In this document: positions 10,801-18,940 of the stretch, in pieces
Position numbering within the stretch: position 1 is the first letter of the stretch
Layout: every line of letters begins with the position of its first letter
Source: Gymnopus androsaceus JB14
Taxonomy: Eukaryota; Basidiomycota; Agaricomycetes; Agaricales; Omphalotaceae
Assembly (NCBI GenBank): GCA_009733575.1
Contig: ML769896.1
Span: 12,191 to 36,761 of the forward strand
DNA length: 24,571 nucleotides
Direction: 5' to 3'
Notes under the pieces: generated by a model
Databases searched by the model: none
Seen by the model: only the letters and a program-made list of their open reading frames with translations
What the model was told of the DNA's origin: nothing
Made by a program: the position numbers and the translations under genes

Positions 10801-12060
10801 GGCCGTAGATGTAGATTTAGATAGCAGTAGTAGTTGCCCAAGAAATAGCAATAGTGGGTACAGCAGCTGTAGCAGTGGAGAAGCAGTGATAGCCATTATG
10901 GTAGTGGTAGCCACTGCAAGTTGCAAACCAGAGTGAGTGGAAAGATCAGAAAAGTAGCTTGGAATAGGTAGATCATGGGGAGTTAGACATTCCAGCTACC
11001 AACAGAGTGACAGATCAAAGCGGTAGCACTTGTGCACTGCAGTCCAGAATTGAAAGTAATCACTGCAGTGGTAGCTGTTTCCCATTGCCATCCAGAGTGA
11101 GTGAAAAGTAGAAATAGCAGTTACGACAGTAGTAGCTACCACAAGATGTTATGCCCAAATTTCAGACTCCACCTAGTTTGGAGGCTGACATGATGCATTA
11201 TGCACCAAGTTGCATATCCCACTGCCATTTTGGTGAGATTTGGAAATTTTGATTGCTGTTTTGCAGAATTTGAAGTCAATTGGTAGTCAAAACCATACAG
11301 TAATACTAGTTGCAGGAGTGTTAGGAGCGGGGCTACAATTGAGCGGTGAAAGAGGTTCGCCAACAGAGGGTCGGCAATTGATAGTGAACAACACTTGGGA
11401 TGATGAACTAGCAGTGGAGTTATCAACAACACCCTCACTACATCACATAGCCGGATGACTAGAAAGATAGAGAAGTAGATTGTCAGTGGCGGAAGTTTTG
11501 ATCAAAGGTTGGCAGGGTTGCATGGATATAACAAGGAGAAATGGCAGTTGTGAGTTGCTATCAGCCATTGGGTAGGTCAGCGAGATCACAGGGAGTAGTT
11601 GCAAGAGTGACTATGCATGTGACATTGGAATGCACCAAGTTGCCAGTGGTAGTTGACAAGCAAGAAAGAAACTCAGACAGTAGTATTGCAAGAGGCTGTG
11701 TAGCAGCAGCAATAGTAGTTGCATGAGAAGTTCCCATATGACAGCCAGAAAGGTACCAGTACCAAAGCTGGAAGGGATCAAAGTTAACTGTTTTGTTGAA
11801 CAATACAGTTGACCAGGAGCAAGGTTTAATAACCAAAAGGAAATAACCTACTGTGATGAGCATGTTTATATCCAAAGGAACAGAGAGTAGAGAAGTGAAT
11901 TTAGAGTCTGAGTGGGAGCAGGAGCAAAAGGTAGCAGTGCCAGAGCTAATGGTAGCCCTGGTGCCTATGGCATAGCCCAGGCCCAGAACAGAGCAGGAGT
12001 AGAAAAGGAATGAAAGAGAAGAGGGGCAGAGCAATGAGATGCATGAGAATAGAGGAGAGT
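7850..12060. repeat. CpG-poor, G-over-C skewed gene-free tract built from degenerate GTAGCA repeats
   Basis: About 4.2 kb carry no gene I can support. The plus strand is rich in TAGCAG, GTAGCA and TGGTAG, with G clearly above C, and CpG is very rare. Stop codons are scarce on the minus strand, which creates long frames (up to 273 codons at 8577-9398) that encode only low-complexity runs of Leu, Tyr, Ala and Thr. A second motif, close to GTTGCA..CAGAGTGAGTTGAA, recurs irregularly near 8508, 10053, 10240, 10420, 10913 and 11085, which suggests an old, long-period tandem array. Towards 11136-12060 composition is less extreme, but there is still no recognised protein. Confidence 0.7.
8865..9570. 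repeat. Minisatellite, unit about 105-120 bp
   Basis: The clearest tandem section of the surrounding tract. The phrase TAGACTTTGCTGGTAAAG recurs at 8929, 9037 and 9152, with variants near 9336 and 9459. Between them lie GATAGCCACAGAAGTAG and CTTGTAAGACAGAGGTAG. Unit length varies because the TAGCAG and GTAGCAG stretches between these phrases expand and shrink. About six units are recognisable, with further decayed ones up to about 9720. Confidence 0.85.
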
Positions 12061-12414
12061 GCAAAATGTAGTGTAGCTTTAAAGAAAAGAGCTGGAGCTG
12101 AGAGACGTTGAGCGTGTGCTTGACTTGGAAGCACTGGACACGCGCGTGATGACGGTATGTAGCAAGAGCGACAGTACCGCATCACGTGTAATGTTCAAAG
12201 TCTATAGTTTGCCCAACTTAGCGCTGAGCAAACTGACACCTGTCACTGCACCCCTCAACCTTGCATTATCATTTGAGTCATCTCTGGCAGTACTTGATGC
12301 GCATATCGACTGCCTTAGGATGCCTGTGTATCGCAATCCGAATCCATATTTGTAACACGTATGGGAGGTCGCTTTGCTAGTTGGGAATCACATTGAGTTG
12401 ATTGTGGGCTTTTG
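12061..12414. other. Spacer between the CpG-poor tract and the kinase pseudogene copy
   Basis: CpG returns to ordinary levels here, so the boundary with the depleted tract near 12060 is sharp. A 79-codon plus-strand frame (12116-12355) matches nothing I recognise. No RNA gene or regulatory element is visible. Confidence 0.4.
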
Positions 12415-13683
12415 ACGTCGACGAGGCTGATCTCGAGGATTTAGCCAAGGGCGTCCATCATTGCTAGGTCATCAGCAGTGGGAGATGCTGAAGCAAATCG
12501 GAGAATTGGTGGAAACCTGAACCGTCATTGTCTACAGGGTCTAGTTCGGTTACGGATTGTGCATCCTCCGAACCCTCAAATAGGGCCCCCGGAGTTGCTT
12601 CGGCAGGTTGGTTAGAGGGACGTAAAGTGTTTTCTCGATGCGTGCGAGGATGAATATCTAAATGAAAATCAGTAAGCCTTGCTTCACAAGAACGTCAGGT
12701 AGAGCTGAGCTCACGTTGAAGATGACTATACAATCATTCAACAAATCGAGACACCTCTCAATCTCGTACAGAATCTCATCTTGTTTGACAAACCACTCCC
12801 AGAACGGTCGATCCCTCAACTCCAACATCAGGTCGAGGATTAAATTGGAGGAACTTTGCAGGGGATTATCAGTTGCAATACTCTGGCAAGACGATGAAGG
12901 TTCTTACCTTTCAAGTCTTTTAAGAGGTTTGTCGAGCTCCTTTGCCTTTATCCCCTTGTTCATGAGCTTCGTCGTATATAGCGAGGAGAAAGTCTGCGCA
13001 GCAGGCAGTTCGACGTAAACACGCAAGTTGGTTGGACTAGAAAAGCGGAAACATGAACAGAGAGCAATATTAGCATGGTCACGACATATCCCGACGTCAT
13101 CGACCGCATCCCAGATGCTTGACAGCAGTTTAGCCACCACCCCAAGACCTGGAGCTGGAATTACCTCCCCCGTCTCTGCGACAACCTCAAGTGCGACCTC
13201 TGTAAATGATTTGACAGCCAAATTAACGTACTATAAAGCATTAGCAACACATAAAATGAAAAACAATAACACCCATACCATTTCTGTCCTCAGATATGCA
13301 TCTGTCTGCTCCTTCGGCATAGGTGGATGCTTCTTCGACAGTGTTCCCCTGCGCGCTCTAGGATAAAGAACTTCTGATTGGTATCTGTCGACTCGCGAAA
13401 TCCCTCCGTTGACCTTGACCGGAGCGTGTACACTTCCAGCTCGCCCACGATTGAAACTACCAGTAGCAGTTAATCAGTCAAGACTGAGCTTCTGACCAGC
13501 AGATGAAAAACTTGACTGGTGAAATTTAGATGGAGGAGTAATAGATTTGCTGGGCAGGGGCAGCGCGGGATCTGAGCCTGTGTGTCTGTGAAAAGACTGA
13601 GGTGAATTGACAGGTGAGGAAGGTTCTGAAGTAGTCTGTCACGCTGCAGAACGCATATTGGTAGTAGGTGGTCTGGAAAACAT
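12415..13683 (-). pseudogene. 5' half of a second TKL/MLKL-like kinase gene, decayed
   Basis: This is the partner of kinase exons 1-5 at 3300-4576 in the same orientation. The same ATG (13683-13681) and the start MFSRPPT are kept, but codon 15 is TGA (13641-13639) and further stops follow in exon 1. The helical exon still reads EVALEVVAETGEVIPAPGLG and KLLSSIWDAVDDVG, and the exon ending KELDKPLKRLER is kept with its splice donor. Sequence after exon 5 degenerates near 12415, and the kinase domain is absent. The neighbouring upstream region (13690-14505) is duplicated too. This is a truncated pseudogene made by segmental duplication, not by retrotransposition, because the introns are present. 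Confidence 0.88.
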
Positions 13684-13689
13684 CGTTAC

Positions 13690-14505
13690 TAGATAGAAAT
13701 TAATACGCAAGGAAAGAGATGTGAGTGAACACATTGCTCCGTAATTTGGTAACCCTTTATAGCATCTCCTAACGCTAATTCTCGCTGCTATGGACGGACG
13801 AACAAAGGGTGATGCAGCTGGGGTAGCAAGAGCCTGAGTTTCAGGTATCGCAGTCGATCAAGTGGCGAGCTAACCAGCTTCAATCCATGACAGCATCAGA
13901 GCAGAGAGCAACCACACAAGGTACAAAGAACAAAGATCCTTTGCATCACTGCAATGTGAAGGATATCCCGAAACTGTTCTTGCCATGAACAGACGTCATT
14001 TCCATCTGCAGGCCATGGCAGTAGATGGCAGTCTGCTAGAGCTGGAATTTCTCGGGTTAGGATAGTCGTTTCAGGGCCCTGCATCATGAGCTCAGTTCAG
14101 CCCGGATCCAAAATAACTGCTTGACTAACTATCACCGCTTGTATTTACTTCACCACGAACTTCACCGCGAACTTGAAGATCCCGGGAGCGAAGGCGCGCG
14201 ATTGGTTCGAATTTCGTTCTACGAATTCAGGTTTGGACTATCTATTTCTGGTTGTAGATGCAGTTTTAGAGAGTTTTGGAGTGGCTAAACAGTCGAAGCA
14301 AGGATGTTAGTAGTACGTTGGAATGGATTAGACTTAGAACTGAAACGATATGAAAACGCTTTACTTACCTATACTCCGAAAATTGTACAGAATCATTCAC
14401 TTCAGATCTAGGGAACAATGAGTTAAACAGGGAAAGTTGGTAGTCGCTTGGGTTTAACATCGAGGTTCAAAATACAGGCAGTAAAAGCGCCAAAACGTGG
14501 GTCAG
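13690..14505. repeat. Duplicated kinase upstream region (part of B2)
   Basis: It aligns with about 4590-5410. Shared landmarks include GGTAACCCTT with AGCATCTCCT, GTGGCGAGCTAACCAGC, GTAGATGGCAGTCTGCT and ATGAGCTCAG near a CCCGGATCC. The plus-strand open frame present in the first copy is interrupted here. No independent gene is seen. Confidence 0.8.
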
Positions 14506-14554
14506 CGGCTTGCTTCAAGCGCTAGCTGCTTTCATCTTTTCACCACTACGTTGT

Positions 14555-14918
14555 ACCAGGTCGACTGAAACCAAGGAAGTTGAAAGCCACAACTACTATG
14601 CTTTGTGCTCCTCTCGGTACTTTTCCGCCATCCCCTATCCTCCAAGGCTTCAAGCCTTATAGAACGATGAAACGAATGTCCTCTTGCCTTTTCCTAGGAA
14701 CAGATGGACCAAGATTATCATATTCAAGAGGTATTCCAAAAACCAATGCGCAAGCGAATCAGCGCTCTTACCTTCCAGGTACAGTCTGCTTCAGTTCCTG
14801 CATAAGTGTTCTCCACTAGTCTCATCCTTGTTTCTTGAAGCCATGTTTTTTGAAAACGCAATCGACGTGCGACGTCATCTTCCGTATGACCCTCCGCTAC
14901 TGCAGCCCGTCTTTCCAT
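14555..14918 (-). CDS. Possible small gene, function unknown
   Basis: A 48-codon exon starts at the ATG at 14918 and is charged and helical (MERRAAVAEGHTEDDVARRL, then LRFQKTWLQETRMRLVENTY). It ends before a good donor (AAG/GTAAGAG) at about 14773, followed by a plausible acceptor (CTGTTCCTAG) about 75 bases on. The frame then stays open for roughly 45 codons, with many Arg, Lys and Ser. No family comes to mind. It could be a fragment of a larger gene whose other exons are lost. The opposite strand also carries open frames (14580-14819), but they look like shadows. Confidence is low. Confidence 0.3.
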
Positions 14919-14959
14919 CGCGAGACCTTTTCGGAGGCCGAGCGCGAGATTGAAATAGA

Positions 14960-15350
14960 GGAGCCAGTAACCCGATAAGCCTTGTTAAACACAAGGGGGG
15001 TCAAGTTGTCAAACATGTTAAACAAAGGTATGTGCCATACACAGAAGCATTCAAAAGAAATAAATATACTACCGTTTTACTTGGTTAACCGTTCCTGCTC
15101 TCCTCGCTTCTGCCCAACCGAGTAATTTCAGGGCACCCTTCGGTTCTGGGTGCTGCTCAGCGTATTATACATGACTCCTCGTGGAGGCTTATAAAATGCT
15201 GTCGCCGAGTTATTGATAGGAAAAAGATGAGGGCAGTTGGTGGTGAATGTTCAAACCTTCGAACTTAAATCCTAAACTCCGTAGACATCGTACAAACAGT
15301 ATAAAAGACATATTTCTGGTACCGTTAAATTCCTCGATCCTGGTTTGCCC
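14960..15350. other. Spacer with two adjacent hairpins
   Basis: No gene is seen. A stem GCACCC / GGGTGC around TTCGGTTCT lies at 15133-15153, and a second short stem, CTCC(TCGT)GGAG, lies near 15176-15187, about 22 bases on. They sit downstream of the left GTPase, in its presumed 3' flank. They could be chance, or structured elements in a 3' untranslated region. Confidence 0.35.
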
Positions 15351-17326
15351 CTATTGTCTCAAACTTTCAAGTGATACCCACTCGTCGTCAGAAGCTTCAA
15401 TCGGGCATCCATCCTCGGGATTAATACAATGCTTTTCGATGATATCGCCAATCTTAGTCACTGCATTATCCGGGTTGTGATGGCTTAAAGCCGAAGACAG
15501 CTGGCCAACCCAGGTTCTGATCTCCTGATGTACTCTGGCTTTCCGACTCTTGAAAAAAGCGATTGATATGGCGAATGGAGACTGCTGTCCGGTCTCTCGT
15601 AAGGTAAAAGAGAGCATCCATAACAAGCATCAGGTCAATAATAAACCCCATGAGGCAACGCAGTGATTCTTTCCTGCATATTATCGTCAGTAGTGTACTT
15701 GTGCTGAGAGAGTACTCACGTCTTTTTATACGAGCTTAAAACCCACTCGGCAAGGAATACAACCACAGCTACAGGGACAGTCACAGGAAAGACAGTGGGG
15801 TTGTTAACGACAGCATTCACTGCTTGGCTTGTGAGATGATATGGTTGTCCGGGTTGTCTGTTGGAAGCAATGAGTCGCGGGAAAATTTGCATTAGACGGG
15901 CTTACGAAGTACTGGACAGATCCTCCACGAGAACAGTCAACCGTTCAAGAAACCTGTCAGACAGAAGAAGCTTAGGATGTATTTCTCAGACTTCAGCATA
16001 GGTAATGGAGGATATCAAGTACCTCATCTCTATCATTCAGATTCCAGACCGTTACAATATCTTTGCAAAGGACTGTTATCAGCTTTTGGACCGAGAGCCC
16101 GATGAAAACGTCAGAGAAAAGTCCTCTCCAGTAACCTAGGTACACTCAATCATGAAAACATCTTTGGTTTCAGAGCGAATAACTTGCGCTTTCTTCCAAT
16201 CCTATGTTCAAAAGTCAATGACTTCAAGTTGATTTCTGAGCGGAGAACATACCTCGTCGATGCCTTGATATTTAGCACTGCTTCGGCGCGCTGAGGGATT
16301 GCTACAGCTACCCAGGCACTCTCGACGTCACACTTTGCCAAAGTCAACTTCATGAGCTCTCCGATTCGGTCTGCGTGGCGCTCCAGGTCTATGTGACTAG
16401 GTCAACAATGTGCGGAAAAACTTGCAAGGATATGACATACTTGATACCGCGATGAAGGGATAATCATGATTGATTTTTTCGCTTGAAGGGAATATAGCAA
16501 AGTTCCTCAAGGGCGGAGTCGACCTCTTCCTTGGCCCTCCTTTCAAATGCATCATCATCCAAGCACGACTCTGCATCATCAAGTTCACTTTCTACTTTTC
16601 CCTCTAGTAAGTCAAGCTTCGTAAAAACCACAACGACAGGGGCTGGATGTAGATTTACAGATTAATAATGGTCGAAAATTGATTACGAAAATGACTAACC
16701 ACGGCCTGAGATGGACTCCAAAAACTGCTCAATACCACGATCAAGGAGTCGCCCATTTGACCAAGGTATTTCTAGACACACCCTGAGAATACAGAAGTTT
16801 GAAAACACTAGCTAATTGTTAAAAATGTTTCACTCACCAAATGGCATGCAATCTCTCAGCGAGCTTCACCATTTGTAATCTGTTTTCCACAAACTGTTCC
16901 ACTATCTTCCTCTTCCCATCATCGCCGTGCTCGAAACCCTCCGAGTCATGGATTACAACATGCTTGTTAGACTTCCAGGTAAGCTCTTTCTCAATGTCGT
17001 GCACACCGTGAGATCGGTGAGAAATGTTCTTCAAAAATGATATAAGTAGAAGGGAAAAACCAAGATGATGAGGCCTACCGTAACAGCCTGTCAGAAATTC
17101 CAAAGACTCTATTGATCAGGGCAGATTTTCCAGCGCCAGACTGAGGATCGATTGAGATGGATTGATTAGGAAGAAAGGAATATTCGGCACCTTGCCAATA
17201 ACAAGTATTCGTGCTCTTCAGGAAGGCTCTTGAATAACACAATCTTCAAAAGTTGAAAGAACAGACTTACCGGGGACATTCTTGTCTGAGAATGTCGGTT
17301 TCAGGAATAAGCTGATCGTTATCCAT
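15351..17326 (-). pseudogene. P-loop GTPase with membrane-like C-terminus, several frame breaks
   Basis: Exons read MDNDQLIPETDILRQECP, RARILVIGK joined to SGAGKSALINRVFG (G1 P-loop), SHRSHGVHDIEKEL, HVVIHDSEGFEHGD (G3, DxxG), LAERLHAIW, VVVVFTKLDLLEG (G4, TKLD), DYPFIAVSS, ESAWVAVAIPQRAEA, YWRGLFSDVF, IVTVWNLNDRDE, FLERLTVLVEDLSS, a hydrophobic segment (FPVTVPVAVVVFLAEWVL), a second one (CLMGFIIDLMLVMDALFYL) and VHQEIRTWVGQ to the stop. The architecture fits orphan Agaricomycete G-domain proteins. Breaks: an A6 run at about 16483-16488 and a T6 run near 15555 each look one base too long. The junctions after INRVFGISDRLLR, before YWRGL and before FLERL cannot be joined in phase with GT..AG sites I can see. 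Some of these may be my splice choices. The neighbouring GTPase and the kinase splice cleanly, which favours real decay. Confidence 0.8.
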
Positions 17327-17584
17327 GAAGGTAAGAATCAAAACCTTGTCCGAGTCGGTTCAGACTGCGTTCTTATCGATCGCACTTTAATATCGATTAC
17401 AGCTTTATATCGATTGCAGTGTCGCCGCATGTACATGGCTGTCACAATCTAAGTAAGTAAGTACATATAGGAACGTATATTTGAGCTCTCACGAGTGTGA
17501 GAGAGTGGTTGAGGGATTTATGCTGCATGTCAGTATCGCATAAAGAGTCAAATATCACGCCTCAGACCTTGATCAGAAACCAGC
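17327..17584. promoter_or_regulatory. Shared promoter of the head-to-head GTPase pair, with 17-bp repeats
   Basis: The 258 bp between two divergent start codons must serve both genes. TATCGAT occurs three times at exactly 17-bp spacing (17374, 17391, 17408), embedded in related units (TATCGATCGCACTTTAA, TATCGATTACAGCTTTA, TATCGATTGCAG). The core ATCGAT is palindromic, so it has no strand preference, which suits a bidirectional promoter. The factor is unknown. Confidence 0.55.
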
Positions 17585-18678
17585 ATGGCATCTACCATCC
17601 TCAATGATGGGTTTGAACCCCAGGAAGATCTTGCCTTTTGGCAGATGAGGAGTTTGAGTTTCCGAGTGCTCATTTTGGGCCGGGCTAATGCAGGGAAGAC
17701 ATCAATCCTTGAACATATTGCAGGTGAATCGAGGGAGGCTGCCCTAGTGTATCGCGATGGTAAACTGTTATCCCCAAATGTATGTTTCCATTCCACCTAC
17801 ACTTTATAAACAGTGTGATTACTTATATTCTACAGCATATCCAGGGTGAGATTGAAGTAGGCTGTTGTATTCCTTGCTACAGTCAGACATTTATGGGCTT
17901 TGATAGCGCGGAGAACATGATATTAATGAAGAAATCCGCTTCCGTTCTTGTCCTGGATTTGTTTTTCATGATTCTCGTGGTCTTGAGGCAGGGGACTCTA
18001 ATGACTTGAAGACCTTGTATGAATTTGTACAAGGACGATCTACCGGCGGAAAGCTGAAAACACAGCTGCATATGATATGGTAGGTTTGGTTTTTTACTGG
18101 GCCAAATTATATTAACATTGTCTCCTTTAGGCTCTGTGTTCCTCTAGATGACAGTCGTGACCCTGTTGAAGCAGAGAGGAATTTTATTCAAACTTGCAAA
18201 CAACAGGGAGGTCTGTACTCTTGCTTTATCAGAGGAAATACAGCATTGAGTATATTGTTCTGGGACAGTACCTCTCTTAGTAGTCCTTACAAAAGAGGAT
18301 TGCCTTGCCAATAAATTCCAGGCTGAAGAAACATCAGGTAATACAGCTCGAGAGCGCAGGAGAAACCGTCATGAAGTCAGCATAAAAACAGCCAAATTTA
18401 TCAAAGATTTCACAACTCAGCTCAGTAAACAATTGGTAAAGGATGAATCCAAGGAGTTTTGCACTGTTGGAGGTGAGAATGTTACTTTCATTTGCAGAGA
18501 AGGAATGGCAACATTGAGATTAGGAATGAATCAAGAAACTGAGAAGAGCAAAGAGGCATGCCTTAGGATTATTGAAATGACAAGAAACCTTCTTGATACT
18601 CAGCAACTGAAATTATTGATATCAGCTGTCTGGGGACATAACATGGAGAACAAGGTGGAATGGTTGGTTTACAAGTAA
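17585..18678 (+). CDS. Orphan P-loop GTPase, about 292 residues, intact
   Basis: Five exons join in phase: 17585-17779, 17836-17856, 17907-18079, 18131-18210 and 18269-18678. In order: FRVLILGRANAGKTSILEHI (G1/P-loop, Gly-x4-GKT), HIQGEIE joined to RGEHDINEEIRF, GFVFHDSRGLEAGD (G3, DxxG), LKTQLHMIWLCVPLDDSRDP, then VPLLVVLTKEDCLANKF (G4, TKED), and a Lys/Glu-rich helical part ending LLISAVWGHNMENK. The Thr/Arg-Gly segment before G3 stands where switch I would be. It belongs to the same broad class as the GTPase on its left (both have DSxG in G3 and a TKxD G4), but it is shorter and lacks the hydrophobic C-terminus. The 21-nt second exon is unusually small. GTP binding is expected from the motifs; the biological role is unknown. 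The satellite array begins only about 260 bp downstream. Confidence 0.88.
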
Positions 18679-18940
18679 GTGAATAGGTTGGTAAAAACAC
18701 GCGCACTAATTTGAAGGGCATTAGAGCAATGCAAAGTGTGTAGGAGCTTTGAAAAGGTCAAATACTAACATATTGGCTCTGAAGATAAACAATTTTGGGA
18801 ATCAGAAAATTTGAAAAACATGATGGCAGGATTAATTATCTCAGTGGTGAGTGGTGAGATTGGCCATGAAATATAATTATGTGAACAATGTTATAGATGG
18901 TAGGTAAAATGGGGCTTAAATGAAAGGAGGTTAATTAGCA
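18679..18940. other. Spacer between GTPase gene and satellite array
   Basis: AT-rich sequence with no open frame of interest, presumably the 3' flank of the GTPase gene. CpG is almost absent after the first 30 bases, as in the array that follows. Confidence 0.5.

Noticed and set aside
15133..15187. Hairpins as a structured RNA gene
   Set aside because: Stems are only 4-6 bp and no further conserved structure is visible; chance cannot be excluded.
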